Positions 17,708 through 26,870 of a stretch of 64,000 bases of DNA are shown in pieces. The stretch lies in contig NZ_CP084260.1 in NCBI RefSeq assembly GCF_022879575.1, positions 434,001-498,000 on the forward strand, written 5' to 3'. Every line of letters begins with the position of its first letter. Positions within the stretch are counted from its first letter, which is position 1. The notes under the pieces were generated by a model. It saw only the letters and a program-made list of their open reading frames with translations, was not told the origin of the DNA and ran no database searches. The position numbers and the translations under genes are program-made. Origin of the DNA: Caballeronia sp. SL2Y3 (GTDB lineage Bacteria > Pseudomonadota > Gammaproteobacteria > Burkholderiales > Burkholderiaceae).

Positions 17708-18199
17708 TCAGGCGGACGGCTGAGAGTCCGCCACCCAGTCGCCCGACTTCCCGCCGTGCTTTTCCATCACGCGCACGTTCGTGATGGTCATGCCGCGATC
17801 GACGGCCTTGCACATGTCGTAGATGGTCAGCAGGCCGACTTGCACGGCGGTGAGCGCCTCCATCTCGACGCCCGTGCGCCCCACGGTCTCGACGCGTACT
17901 TCGCAATGCACGCCGGGCAGCGCGTCATCGACGGAAAACTCGACGGCCACGCGCGTCAGGGCAAGCGGATGACACAGCGGGATCAGATCGGCGGTGCGCT
18001 TTGCGCCCTGGATGGCCGCGATGCGCGCGACGCCGAGCACATCGCCCTTTTTCGCGCGTCCTTCGCGGATCAGTGCGAGCGTGTCGTCGCGCATGACGAT
18101 GGACCCGCGCGCCACCGCGATGCGCCGCGTCTCGTTCTTGCCGCCGACATCGACCATGTGCGCCTCGCCGGCGGCATCGAAATGTGTGAGTCCGGACAT
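17708..18199 (-). CDS. moaC: Cyclic pyranopterin monophosphate synthase MoaC
   Basis: A 163-residue molybdenum-cofactor enzyme that, after MoaA, makes cyclic pyranopterin monophosphate. Conserved blocks are clear: [67 protein letters not shown] and the terminal [11 protein letters not shown] with [12 protein letters not shown]. Length is normal. An AAGGAGA precedes the ATG (complement of 18197-18199). It converges on pglL with a 19-base gap. Confidence 0.97.
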   Translation of the reverse strand: MSGLTHFDAAGEAHMVDVGGKNETRRIAVARGSIVMRDDTLALIREGRAKKGDVLGVARIAAIQGAKRTADLIPLCHPLALTRVAVEFSVDDALPGVHCEVRVETVGRTGVEMEALTAVQVGLLTIYDMCKAVDRGMTITNVRVMEKHGGKSGDWVADSQPSA

Positions 18200-18356
18200 A
18201 GCGTCTCCTTGCAGTGGGCGCTTATCTTACCAGCGGGGCCTCCGGCAAATTCGGCGCGAAGCCGTGTCCGCACGTACCGCCGCGCGGGCAACACTTGATA
18301 CGATAAGCGCGTTCCTGTTCTCACGCTGACCGCCGGCGACGCTCCGGCTTCGCGCC

Positions 18357-20942
18357 ATGCTCTTGAATCGTCCGAGCCGCGGGCTCGTGTTCGCCTTGTG
18401 CCTCAGTCTCGCCATGCCGCCGTTCGCTGCGGCGCAGGCGGGCGCGAGCGCGGGTCGTGGGGAGCATGACGCGAGCGCGGCGAAGGCGACGAACGCGGTG
18501 AACATCGCGACCGGGACGACCGAGACGACTTCGACGGCTTCGACGACTTCGACGAACGCGACTAACCGGGCAAACTTGGCCAACGGTGCAGCAGCGACAA
18601 GCGCGACAAGCACGACGAGCGCGGCGAGCGCGGCGAATACGGCCAATACAGTCAACGCGACCAACGCAAGAATTGCGACCAACGCGACCAACGCGACCCA
18701 CGCGACGAACGCGACCAACGCGACGAACGGGCCGACCGCAGCGAATGCAACCAACGCCGCGAACGCAACCTCGCAGCCCCCCGCAACCTCCACCGCCAGC
18801 ACACCACCTAACACCGTCGCCGACGGCATCTTCGGCGTCTACGGCGGCGCCGAAAGCCGCTTCGCCAATCGGCCGGGCGCGATGGCGGGCCTGCGCGCGC
18901 CGCTGTCGTCCGTGCAACTGCCGGATCTGGGCGACGGCTCCGGCGGCACGCTCTCGCCTCAGGCGGAGCGCAAGCTCGGCGAGCGGATGATGCGCGAAGT
19001 CCGCGCCGATCCCGACTACCTCGACGACTGGCTGATCCGCGATTACCTCGACTCCATCGCATCGAAGCTCTCCGCTGCCGCCGCGACGCAGTACCTCGGC
19101 GGCTATCGTCCGGACTTCGAACTCTTCGCCGTGCGCGATGCGCAGATCAACGCGTTCTCGATGCCGGGCGGCTTCGTCGGCGTCAACACGGGGCTGATCT
19201 CGGCGACGCAGACGGAATCGGAACTCGCGTCCGTCGTCGGGCACGAGATGGGGCACGTGCTCCAGCGCCACATCGCGCGCATGATCGGCGCGCAGGAGAA
19301 GAGCGGGTACGCGGCGCTCGCGGCCATGCTCGCCGGGCTGCTGGCGGGCGTCATGACGCACAGCGGCGATCTCGGCATGGGCATCGCGATGGGCGGACAG
19401 GCCTTCGCCGTCGATAACCAGCTGCGCTTTTCACGCGCCGCCGAGCACGAGGCCGACCGCGTCGGCTTTCAGATGCTCGCGGCAGCGGGCTACGATCCCT
19501 ACGCGATGACCGCGTTCTTCGAGCGGCTCGACCGCGCGTCGATGGCCGATAACGGCGTGCCGGCGTACGCGCGCACGCATCCGCTGACGACCGAGCGCAT
19601 CGCCGACATGGAGGACCGCGCGCGACGGGTGCCGTACCGGCAGCCGCGGCAGTCGCCGGAATACGCGTTCGTGCGTGCGCGCTCGCGCGTGCTTCAGGTC
19701 AACTATGCGAGCGACTATCGCGAGGTCGCGAGCCGTCTAAAGTCGGAAATCGACGACCAGACCGCGCTCAATCCCGCCGCGAACTGGTACGGCATCGCGC
19801 TCGCGCGTTCGCTGATGGGCGATTACGACGCCGCCAACGATGCGCTCGCCAACGCCCGGCGGCTCTTCGAAGGCGAGGAGGCGAGCGCGGCGGCGGCTTC
19901 GGTGCAGGCGCGGCGCGAACTGGCGCAGACGGTCGAGGGCGGTCCAGCTAAGAGCCCCCGGGCTTCCGGAGCCAGTGCGGCGTCGGGCGCGCGCAGCGAA
20001 AGCAAGTCCCACGCACAGGGGCAAAAGCGTGCGTCGAGCGCGCAAAGCGAAAGCCTTGCCGCATCGTCGCGATACGGCGCTTCGGCTCCGGCGGCGGGCG
20101 TTGGCGCCGGAATCGAAGCTTCGCGTGCGCCTGAGGGCGCGACGGAAGCGCCACCTTCCCAAGCGGCCAACGCTCACGGCGCGTCCGTTTCGGCGGCCAA
20201 CGCTCGGGGCGGAATGCAAGCTGCGCGTGCTCCTGTTCGCGGCGAGGACGTGCCACCTTCTCGAGCGGTCAATCTTCGCGACGCGTCCACAACCAACGCC
20301 GCCCCGCACTCGACGCCACAGACCGCCGCGCTCGCGACCCCCTCCGCGCCGGCCGTCTCGATGTCTTCGCTCCTGAGCAGCAGCGCATACGGTGCGCTGA
20401 ACGCGCCCAACGCCGAGCGCGCCGCGCCTGCTGCGGCAAGCGCGCCCATCGCGCTCCCGCCCGTGCGCGTGACCGCCCACGAAGCCGCCCGCAGCACGCC
20501 GAGCCTCGACGTGCTCGCCGCCGACATCGCGCGTCGCGCGGGCCGCTACGACGACGCCGTGCGCCTCGCCGATATCGCCCAGACGCGCTGGCCCAACTCG
20601 CACGCGGCGATCGACGCGCATCTGCAAGCGCTGATGGCCGCGCATCGCTACGAGGAAGCGCAGACGCTCGCGCGCCGCGAAACGCGCGCAGAACCGGCGC
20701 GCGGGGACTGGTGGCTGTATCTGGCGCAGGCCAGCGCGGGCTTGAACGATCCGCTGCGCCAGCATCAGGCGATGGCCGAGAAACTGGCGCTCGACGGCGC
20801 ATGGCCGTCCGCCATCCGCCAGCTGAAGGAAGCACGCGATGTCAGAACCGCCAGCTTCTACGATCTCTCGACGATTTCCGCGCGGCTGCGCGATTTCGAA
20901 GCACGCTACAAGGAAGAGCGCGACGAGGAAAAAAGGAGCTGA
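18357..20942 (+). CDS. M48 family metalloprotease (BepA/YfgC-like) with N-A-T repeat tract and TPR-like C-terminus
   Basis: An 861-residue exported zinc protease; E. coli BepA, its best-known relative, is about 490. BepA assists or degrades outer-membrane LptD and Bam substrates. Signal peptide residues 1-26. Residues about 43-150 are low complexity, built from Asn-Ala-Thr triplets. The protease domain (about 195-430) has VVGHEMGHVLQRH (His296, Glu297, His300) and EHEADRVGF (363-371). A second disordered insertion, Ala/Ser/Arg-rich, spans about 515-710. The C-terminus (about 720-861) looks TPR-like (DIARRAGRYDDAVRLADIAQ). Both insertions are in frame and use native codons. It ends 4 bases from a convergent gene. 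Confidence 0.88.
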   Translation: MLLNRPSRGLVFALCLSLAMPPFAAAQAGASAGRGEHDASAAKATNAVNIATGTTETTSTASTTSTNATNRANLANGAAATSATSTTSAASAANTANTVNATNARIATNATNATHATNATNATNGPTAANATNAANATSQPPATSTASTPPNTVADGIFGVYGGAESRFANRPGAMAGLRAPLSSVQLPDLGDGSGGTLSPQAERKLGERMMREVRADPDYLDDWLIRDYLDSIASKLSAAAATQYLGGYRPDFELFAVRDAQINAFSMPGGFVGVNTGLISATQTESELASVVGHEMGHVLQRHIARMIGAQEKSGYAALAAMLAGLLAGVMTHSGDLGMGIAMGGQAFAVDNQLRFSRAAEHEADRVGFQMLAAAGYDPYAMTAFFERLDRASMADNGVPAYARTHPLTTERIADMEDRARRVPYRQPRQSPEYAFVRARSRVLQVNYASDYREVASRLKSEIDDQTALNPAANWYGIALARSLMGDYDAANDALANARRLFEGEEASAAAASVQARRELAQTVEGGPAKSPRASGASAASGARSESKSHAQGQKRASSAQSESLAASSRYGASAPAAGVGAGIEASRAPEGATEAPPSQAANAHGASVSAANARGGMQAARAPVRGEDVPPSRAVNLRDASTTNAAPHSTPQTAALATPSAPAVSMSSLLSSSAYGALNAPNAERAAPAAASAPIALPPVRVTAHEAARSTPSLDVLAADIARRAGRYDDAVRLADIAQTRWPNSHAAIDAHLQALMAAHRYEEAQTLARRETRAEPARGDWWLYLAQASAGLNDPLRQHQAMAEKLALDGAWPSAIRQLKEARDVRTASFYDLSTISARLRDFEARYKEERDEEKRS
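18485..18776 (+). repeat. In-frame 9-bp repeat coding for Asn-Ala-Thr
   Basis: Degenerate ACCAACGCG-type 9-mers recur in frame through the start of the M48 gene, densest at about 18657-18770, giving N-A-T or close variants (T-N-A, A-N-T). Unit changes of 9 bp would keep the frame, so length polymorphism between strains is expected. Confidence 0.8.
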
Positions 20943-20946
20943 CGCT

Positions 20947-21528
20947 TCAGGCTTTCGATGCCGCGCGCGCAGCCGGACTGGCGACGAACCGGAAGCGCGA
21001 CTCGACGTCGGCGCGTGCGATAGGCTGTAACGGCAGATCGGCTCCATCGCGCAAATGGAAGACGCCGCCGCGCGACGCGTCATCGAACGTCGCGTGGCTC
21101 GAAAACAGATCGAGATCGTGATCGTGCAGGGCGGCGACGCGCGGCGGCGTGGCAGCGTCGGAAAAGAGCAGGGCGCCTTCGTCGTCGAGAAATGCCTGCG
21201 CCGGGTCGAACGGTGCGCCGGTATGGTCCGTCAGCCGCAATGCGCCGTCCATCGCGGAAAGACGCACGATCCACGGCGTATAAGCCAGTTCCACATACAC
21301 GCGCTGCGGCCCGTTCTGAAAGAACCACTGGCCGTCCGGATCGCGCTCGTAATTGCGGTTGATGAAGCCGATCAGCGCTTCGTGGCGAATGGCATCGCCG
21401 AGCGCGCCCGCGGCCTGTGCGGCCTCGTCCCGCATGCGCCACTGACCGCGGCGGTCCAGCAACAGCCAGCCCGTGCAATGCGGAACGTTCGGCCACTTGG
21501 CCAGCGCCTGCTTGACGATCTCATCCAT
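20947..21528 (-). CDS. Conserved hypothetical protein (betaproteobacterial DUF family)
   Basis: A 193-residue soluble protein. It begins MDEIVKQALAKWPNVPHCTGWLLLDRRG and has GFINRNYERDPDGQWFFQNGPQRVYVEL, an opening that looks to me like a conserved betaproteobacterial family of unknown function; I cannot give the Pfam number with confidence. It has no signal peptide or membrane segment. Its start lies 3 bases after the stop of the YheT-like hydrolase gene on the same strand, so the two are almost certainly co-transcribed and perhaps translationally coupled. Confidence 0.75.
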   Translation of the reverse strand: MDEIVKQALAKWPNVPHCTGWLLLDRRGQWRMRDEAAQAAGALGDAIRHEALIGFINRNYERDPDGQWFFQNGPQRVYVELAYTPWIVRLSAMDGALRLTDHTGAPFDPAQAFLDDEGALLFSDAATPPRVAALHDHDLDLFSSHATFDDASRGGVFHLRDGADLPLQPIARADVESRFRFVASPAARAASKA

Positions 21529-21531
21529 GAT

Positions 21532-22623
21532 TCATTCGCCCGGAAGAAAATGTTCGAGGTAGCCGAACACGCGCGACGACAGCCAGTCGATGCGTCCCGG
21601 AAACGGCCCCGTCATGAAGCCGACATGGCCGCCGTGGTTCGGCTGATCGAGCGTGACGGACGCCGACACTTCGGCCTGCGAAGGCAGCGCGCGCTCGGGC
21701 AGGAACGGATCGTTGCGGGCGTTCAAGACGAGCGCCGGCACTTCGATGCGGTTCAGATGCGCGCGGATGGTCGCCGTCGTCCAGTAATGGTCGGCATCGC
21801 GAAAACCGTGCAGTGGCGCGGTCACGACGTTGTCGAATTCATAGAGCGTGCGCGCGGCGAGCACGGCGTGGCGGTCGTACAGACCCGGAAACTGATCGAG
21901 CTTCGCGAGCGCCTTCTTCTTGAGCGACTTCAGGAAGCTGCGCGTATAGATCATGCCGAAGCCTTGCGAGATCGCCTGACCGCCCGCGTGGACATCGAGC
22001 GGCGCCGAAATGGCGGCGGCCGCGCTGATAATCGAAGCGTCCGTGCCTCGCTCGCATAGCCAGTGCAGAAGCACATTGCCGCCGAGCGACACGCCCGCCG
22101 CGACGATCGGGCCCGCATGCCTTTCGCGCAGTCGCCGCAAGATCCAGTCGACTTCCGCGCTATCGGCGAGGTGGTAAAAGCGCGGCAGCCGGTTCATCGG
22201 GCCGCTGCAACTGCGAAAGTGCGGCACCACGCCGTGCCAGCCGCGCGCATGGGCGGCGGCCATCATCGTGCGGGCATAGTGGGAGTCGGAGTTGCCTTCG
22301 AGGCCATGAAACAGCACGAAAAGCGGCGCGGTCGATGCCGGGCGCGTTGCGTCATCGTGCGCGAGCCAGTCCACGTCGATGAAATCGCCGTCCGGCGTAT
22401 CCCAGCGTTCGCGCCGATAACGCACCGCCGGCTTGCGCCCGAAGAGCGCGGGCACGATGGTTTGCGCGTGACTTGTCGGCAGCCAGCGCGGCGCGCTGTA
22501 GAGCCATTGCGAGACGGGTTCGGCGAGCACGCTGCCTGCGGCCTGCACGGTTTCCTTCAGCGCGACTGCGGGCGCCTTGTCCACGAACGACGAATCGTGT
22601 TTCAACAACGGATCGCGCTTCAT
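21532..22623 (-). CDS. YheT-like alpha/beta hydrolase
   Basis: A 363-residue alpha/beta hydrolase of the YheT/EMB8 family (esterase-like, substrate unknown). It has LFVLFHGLEGNSDSHYARTM (oxyanion-hole region), the nucleophile elbow GVSLGGN with catalytic Ser, a late Asp in LNARNDPFLP and a His in NHGGHVGF. The ATG (complement of 22621-22623) is preceded by GGAGAAGG. It lies 49 bases after the SnoaL-like gene and directly upstream of the DUF gene. Confidence 0.9.
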   Translation of the reverse strand: MKRDPLLKHDSSFVDKAPAVALKETVQAAGSVLAEPVSQWLYSAPRWLPTSHAQTIVPALFGRKPAVRYRRERWDTPDGDFIDVDWLAHDDATRPASTAPLFVLFHGLEGNSDSHYARTMMAAAHARGWHGVVPHFRSCSGPMNRLPRFYHLADSAEVDWILRRLRERHAGPIVAAGVSLGGNVLLHWLCERGTDASIISAAAAISAPLDVHAGGQAISQGFGMIYTRSFLKSLKKKALAKLDQFPGLYDRHAVLAARTLYEFDNVVTAPLHGFRDADHYWTTATIRAHLNRIEVPALVLNARNDPFLPERALPSQAEVSASVTLDQPNHGGHVGFMTGPFPGRIDWLSSRVFGYLEHFLPGE

Positions 22624-22672
22624 GGCCTTCTCCCCGGCGAACGTCTTTTCTATGCTTCGTGACTGCGGTATT

Positions 22673-23137
22673 TCAGTGCAACGGTCCCTGCCCGTGACGC
22701 AGCTTCGCGGCGAACTGGCCGGCCGCTTCCATCGGCATTTCGCTCGCGTGAATGTGCGCAATACGCCATTCGCCGCGTTCGTGAACCATCACGTAAGTCG
22801 AGAAAATCATGCGCGGCGCGGCGGTCCCGGCCGGCTGATGCGCCTCCGCGATTGCATACACGACCGTGCCGAGGCTGTCGTACACGCGAATATCGAGCGG
22901 CTCGATGCTGACGGCCTGCGCGCCGAACTGCTTGCCGAGGCCCGCGCGAATGCTTTCGAGGCCATGCAGATGCGTGCCGTCCGCGCAGATGCAGGTGGCG
23001 AACTCCTCGTCGATCCAAAGCGACATCACAGCGTCGATGCTGTTGTCCGCGACAGCCTGATAGTAAGCGTTGAGAGTGTCGGCGGCGGCTTCGAATAGGC
23101 GGGCGAAACGTGGCATGGGCTCGTGGGTCTCTGGCAT
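22673..23137 (-). CDS. SnoaL/NTF2-like domain protein
   Basis: A protein of about 154 residues with an NTF2-like fold pattern: LNAYYQAVADNSIDAVMSLWIDEEFATCICADGTHLHGLESIRAGL near the start and VVYAIAEAHQPAG..RMIFSTYVMVHERGEWRIAHIHAS near the end. These are typical of SnoaL/DUF4440 proteins, often small isomerases or ligand-binding proteins. The start is uncertain: ATGs at 23137 and 23116 are both possible and neither has a strong ribosome site. It lies between waaF and the hydrolase on the same strand. Confidence 0.78.
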   Translation of the reverse strand: MPETHEPMPRFARLFEAAADTLNAYYQAVADNSIDAVMSLWIDEEFATCICADGTHLHGLESIRAGLGKQFGAQAVSIEPLDIRVYDSLGTVVYAIAEAHQPAGTAAPRMIFSTYVMVHERGEWRIAHIHASEMPMEAAGQFAAKLRHGQGPLH

Positions 23138-23265
23138 TCGCGCGCAACGCCGTGTCACGATGGCGTGCCGCATCGGTCATGGTTCAAAGCATGCCTCCCG
23201 TTCGGAGACACTCGCGTGTCCGCGCCCGCACACGAAAAAGCCGATGCCGCCGCAAAGCCGCCGCG

Positions 23266-23297
23266 GCAGGGCAGGCGTGACGCAGGGCAGGCGCGAC
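23266..23297. repeat. 16-bp tandem duplication
   Basis: GCAGGGCAGGCG-T/C-GAC occurs twice head to tail (23266-23281, 23282-23297), differing at one base, immediately past the waaF stop. It is probably a small slippage duplication. Confidence 0.7.
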
Positions 23298-23300
23298 GCC

Positions 23301-24374
23301 TTAGCGATGCGCGAGCAACATGCCGCGCAGATCGGCGAAAACCTGTTCGGCAGAGAGTTCGCGCAGGCAGTTCAGATGGCCGAGCGGACACTCGCGGGAA
23401 AAGCACGGACTGCACTCAAGATGAAGCCATTGTACCTTTGCGACGTCGGACAAGGGCGGCGTGTGGCGCGGATCGGTGGAGCCGTACACCGCGACGAGCG
23501 GACGTTTGAGCGCTGCCGCCACGTGCATCAGCCCGGAGTCGTTGGTGACGACGGCGCTCGCCCGGGCGATCAGCGCGCACGCTTCGCCGAGCGATGTCTG
23601 GCCGCACAGATTGCGCACGTTCGGCGCGCGCTCCGCGATGGCCTGCGCGGCCGCCGAATCTTTCTTCGACCCGAGCGCGACGATGCGCGCATACGGAAAC
23701 GACTGCGCGACGAACTGCGCGAGCGACGCAAAGTGCTCGGGCGGCCAGCGCTTGGCCGGGCCGTACTCCGCGCCGGGGCAGAACACGACGAGCGGCGCGC
23801 GCGTATCCAGATTGAAGCGCGCCGACACGCGCGCCGCTTCGTTCGGATCGGCTTCGAGGCGCGGCACGGGCAAAAGCGGCGCGTCGCTTGCCGCTGCGTC
23901 GTGAGCCTGCGCGTAGCGGTCGATGAACGGCAGCTTCGCGCCCGGCGCATAGGCGAGGGCGGCATACTGCGCGGTCATCGGCGGGCGCTCGGTCTTCGGC
24001 GGATTCGGATGTCGCACGTTCAAGAGCCCGTAACGCGCCTCGCCCTTGTAGCCGATGCGCAGCCGGATGCCCGCCATCCACGGAATCAGCGCGGACTTGG
24101 CGGAATTGGGCAGCACGTACGCGGCGTCGTAGCCGACATCGCGCAGGTCGCTCGCAAGCTGCCAGCGGCGCAGCAGTTGCAGCTTGCCGTGCGCGAGATC
24201 CGTCGCGTAGACGTCGCGGATTTCCGGCATGCGTTCGAGCACGGGCGCGACCCAGGTCGGCGCGACGGCATCGATTGCGATGCGCGGATGATGCTTTCGC
24301 AAAAGCGTGAACAGCGGCTGCGCCATCAACGCGTCACCGATCCAGTTCGGTGCTATAACCAGCGCACGGCGCAT
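23301..24374 (-). CDS. waaF: ADP-heptose:LPS heptosyltransferase II
   Basis: A 357-residue GT9-family glycosyltransferase that adds the second L-glycero-D-manno-heptose to the LPS inner core at the cytoplasmic membrane face. The N-terminus MRRALVIAPNWIGDALMAQPLF matches WaaF, PNSAKSALIPWMAGIRLRIGYKGEARYGLLN is the acceptor-side block, and VFCPGAEYGPAKRWPPEHFA and TNDSGLMHVAAALKRPLVAVYGSTDPRHTPP are the donor-binding blocks. Length is normal. It lies in the leftward run ilvE, zf-CHCC, waaF, SnoaL-like, hydrolase. Confidence 0.96.
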   Translation of the reverse strand: MRRALVIAPNWIGDALMAQPLFTLLRKHHPRIAIDAVAPTWVAPVLERMPEIRDVYATDLAHGKLQLLRRWQLASDLRDVGYDAAYVLPNSAKSALIPWMAGIRLRIGYKGEARYGLLNVRHPNPPKTERPPMTAQYAALAYAPGAKLPFIDRYAQAHDAAASDAPLLPVPRLEADPNEAARVSARFNLDTRAPLVVFCPGAEYGPAKRWPPEHFASLAQFVAQSFPYARIVALGSKKDSAAAQAIAERAPNVRNLCGQTSLGEACALIARASAVVTNDSGLMHVAAALKRPLVAVYGSTDPRHTPPLSDVAKVQWLHLECSPCFSRECPLGHLNCLRELSAEQVFADLRGMLLAHR

Positions 24375-24553
24375 CAGTCGTTTTCCGGTCTCAAAATAGT
24401 GGCGGCTCGCCGCATCGGGCGGCGGGACGTCGGTCGTGTGGTGTCATGGCGCGGCGGCCATGCGGCGAAAAGAAGCGAGAGCGAACGAAAGCGCGCGCTC
24501 GGGAGAACCCGGAACGCGCGCATCGACGACGCTCGGAGAGTGCTTCGGCGAGC

Positions 24554-24748
24554 TTAGTGGCCTTTGACGACTTCGCCGTCCTTCAGCTTGTAGCGCGTGC
24601 CGCAATACGGGCAGCGCGCTTCGCCGTGCGTCACGTCGAGGAACACGCGGGGATGCGCGCTCCAGCGTTGCATCTTCGGATTCGGGCAGAACGCGGGGAT
24701 ATCTTTCGCCGACAATTCCACCAGCGGCATTTCCTTCAGGTCGCTCAT
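24554..24748 (-). CDS. zf-CHCC zinc-finger protein
   Basis: A 64-residue protein of the zf-CHCC family, related to the zinc-binding NDUFS6 part of mitochondrial complex I. The Cys/His set is visible: Cys in AFCPNP, His in AHPRVFLDV, then CPYC (Cys-x2-Cys) in ARCPYCGTRYKL. Its role in bacteria is unknown. The ATG at 24748 follows AAAGAG. It lies between ilvE and waaF on the same strand. Confidence 0.88.
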   Translation of the reverse strand: MSDLKEMPLVELSAKDIPAFCPNPKMQRWSAHPRVFLDVTHGEARCPYCGTRYKLKDGEVVKGH

Positions 24749-24788
24749 TGCTATCTCTTTCAATGTCGTTCGTTGCTGTCGTCTTTCG

Positions 24789-24809
24789 CGCGAGGGCGCG
24801 GCCCTCGCG
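24789..24809. other. 9-bp stem hairpin between ilvE and the zf-CHCC gene
   Basis: CGCGAGGGC/GCCCTCGCG with a 3-base loop. No T-run follows, so it may be an attenuating or RNA-stabilising stem, not a full terminator. Confidence 0.45.
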
Positions 24810-24812
24810 GCG

Positions 24813-25733
24813 TCAGACTTTCGCGAGCCAGCTCGCGTACTTTTCGTTCTTGCCGCCGACCACGTCGAAGAACGCGCTTTGCAGCTTCTCCGTGATCGGG
24901 CCGCGCTTGCCCTCGCCGATGGTGCGGTTGTCGAGTTCGCGGATGGGCGTGACTTCGGCGGCCGTGCCGGTGAAGAACGCTTCGTCGCACGTATAGACTT
25001 CGTCGCGCGTGATGCGTTTCTCGATGACCGGGATGCCGAAGTCGCGCGCCAGCGTGATGACCGTGTCGCGCGTGATGCCGTCGAGGCACGACGACAAGTC
25101 CGGCGTGTACAGCTTGCCGTTGTTCACGAGGAAGAAGTTTTCGCCAGAGCCTTCGGACACGTACCCGTCCACGTCGAGCAGCAGGGCTTCGTCATAACCG
25201 TCGGTGACGGCTTCCTGATTCGCGAGAATCGAGTTCACGTACCAGCCGGAGGCCTTCGCGCGCACCATCGACACGTTGACGTGATGGCGCGTGAACGACG
25301 ACGTCTTCACGCGGATGCCCTTCGCGAGCCCGTCTTCGCCGAGATACGCGCCCCACGGCCACGCGGCGATGGCCACGTGAATGGTGTTGCCCTTGGCCGA
25401 GACGCCGAGCTTTTCTGAGCCGACCCAGATGATCGGGCGGATATAGCACGATTCGAGCTTGTTCTCGCGCACGACTTCGAGCTGCGCGGCTTCGAGCGTC
25501 GCGTGATCGAACGGGACTTCCATCTGGAAGATTTTCGCCGAGTTCAGAAGGCGCTTGGTGTGCTCCTTCAGGCGGAAAATGGCCGTTCCCTGGGCGGTCT
25601 TGTACGCGCGCACGCCCTCGAATACGCCCATGCCGTAGTGCAGCGTGTGCGTCAGAACGTGGATGTTGGCGTCTCGCCAGTCGATGAGCTTGCCATCCAT
25701 CCAGATCTTGCCGTCGCGGTCGGCCATTGACAT
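24813..25733 (-). CDS. ilvE: Branched-chain amino acid aminotransferase
   Basis: A 306-residue class IV PLP aminotransferase making leucine, isoleucine and valine from their keto acids. The PLP lysine is Lys160 in SMVRAKASGWYVNSILANQEA; HYGMGVFEGVRAY (32-44), DVDGYVSEGSGENFFLV and FFTGTAAEVTPI are conserved. Length is normal. It is divergent from azlCD, which exports branched-chain amino acids in other bacteria, so synthesis and transport genes are side by side. Confidence 0.97.
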   Translation of the reverse strand: MSMADRDGKIWMDGKLIDWRDANIHVLTHTLHYGMGVFEGVRAYKTAQGTAIFRLKEHTKRLLNSAKIFQMEVPFDHATLEAAQLEVVRENKLESCYIRPIIWVGSEKLGVSAKGNTIHVAIAAWPWGAYLGEDGLAKGIRVKTSSFTRHHVNVSMVRAKASGWYVNSILANQEAVTDGYDEALLLDVDGYVSEGSGENFFLVNNGKLYTPDLSSCLDGITRDTVITLARDFGIPVIEKRITRDEVYTCDEAFFTGTAAEVTPIRELDNRTIGEGKRGPITEKLQSAFFDVVGGKNEKYASWLAKV

Positions 25734-25767
25734 ACGGTTCTCCTAGCTGTCTCGTTCAGAAATTCGA

Positions 25768-25813
25768 TGAATCCGGGTGAATCTCCGGGTGAATCTCGGG
25801 GTGAATCTTCCCC
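25768..25813. repeat. 12-bp tandem repeat in the ilvE leader
   Basis: TGAATCTCCGGG-type units repeat four times (25768-25777 shortened, then 25778, 25790 and 25802 starts), with drift in the last. They lie 35 bases upstream of the ilvE start on its leader side. No known operator was recognised. Confidence 0.65.
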
Positions 25814-26069
25814 TTCCGCGCGTTGCCGGCGCTGTCGGCTGCAAGAGCGGTCAAAGTTCGTCATTTTAGCGTCTTTTCGCGATCAAACTGGATGGGAAGC
25901 GCCTTTCACGCCGCTATACTTTGCCTTTCGCCGCGAACCGGCAAGCTGCCCGAAAGCGTCGTGCCGACCGGGCAAGCGGCAAGCTGCGCCGAGTCGTCCG
26001 TTTTTCGCGGTGCCGGCGCGCGGCGTTTCCACATATCGTCATCGCGGCAATGCAGCCGCGCACCCTTGC

Positions 26070-26870
26070 ATGCTCCACCGGCTATCCGACACGAATCGCC
26101 GCGCATTTTTCGACGGTGCCCGCGCTTTCTCTCCCGCCGTCATGGCGACGTTCTCGTGGGGGCTCGTCACCGGCGTCGCCATGACGAAATCGGTGCTCAC
26201 GGTGCCGCAGGCGCTCGGCATGTCGCTCGCGGTGTACGCGGGGTCGTCGCAACTCGCCGTGCTGCCGCTCTTGGCCGCCAGGCTGCCGCTCTGGACCGTG
26301 CTCCTCACCGCCGCCATGGTGAATCTGCGCTTCGTCATCTTCAGCGCCGGGCTCGCGCCGCACTTCTCCTATCTGCCGATGTGGCGGCGCCTCGCGATCG
26401 GCTACTTCAACGGCGACATCATCTATCTGATGTTCTCCGCGCGGAATTTCCCCGTCGGCCGGCAGCCCGGCAAGGAAGCGTTCTTCTGGGGGCTCGCGCT
26501 CGCGTGCTGGCTCGCGTGGCAGGCTTCGTCGGTGGCGGGGATTCTGCTCGCGAGCCTCATCCCCGACAACTGGGGGCTGGAACTGGCGGGAACGCTGGCG
26601 CTGATTCCACTGATCGTCTCCGCGATCGCCACACGCTCGACGCTCGCCGCGGTCGTCGTTGCGAGCGTGGTCGCGCTGCTCGCGTTTCATCTGCCGTATC
26701 GCTTCGGCTTGCCGCTCGCGGTGTTCGCCGCGCTGCTGGCCGGCACGCTCGCCGATTCCATCGCGGAACGGGCGCGCCCGGCGGCTCCGCGTGCCAGCGA
26801 CGCCGAAGCGCCCGCCGCGCCGGATGCAGCGGCCGACGCCGAGCCCGGCCCCGCGAGGCCCGCGCGATGA
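26070..26870 (+). CDS. azlC: AzlC family branched-chain amino acid exporter subunit
   Basis: A 266-residue inner-membrane protein. AzlC features include ARAFSPAVMATFSWGLVTGVAM at the start, YAGSSQLAVLPLLAA, and NLRFVIFSAGLAPHFSYLPMWRRLAIGYFNGDI. Six or more membrane segments are followed by a disordered Ala/Pro tail (from about 235). The ATG at 26070 is chosen because the family homology begins there; there is no strong ribosome site. Its stop overlaps the azlD start by four bases (ATGA), indicating coupled translation. Confidence 0.9.
   Translation: MLHRLSDTNRRAFFDGARAFSPAVMATFSWGLVTGVAMTKSVLTVPQALGMSLAVYAGSSQLAVLPLLAARLPLWTVLLTAAMVNLRFVIFSAGLAPHFSYLPMWRRLAIGYFNGDIIYLMFSARNFPVGRQPGKEAFFWGLALACWLAWQASSVAGILLASLIPDNWGLELAGTLALIPLIVSAIATRSTLAAVVVASVVALLAFHLPYRFGLPLAVFAALLAGTLADSIAERARPAAPRASDAEAPAAPDAAADAEPGPARPAR

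Noticed and set aside
18485..18776. Possible CRISPR or minisatellite array
   Set aside because: The repeats are 9 bp, degenerate, contiguous and in frame inside an M48 gene; there are no spacers and no cas genes.
23220..23300. Terminator after waaF
   Set aside because: GC-rich with a duplication but no clear stem followed by T-run on the minus strand.
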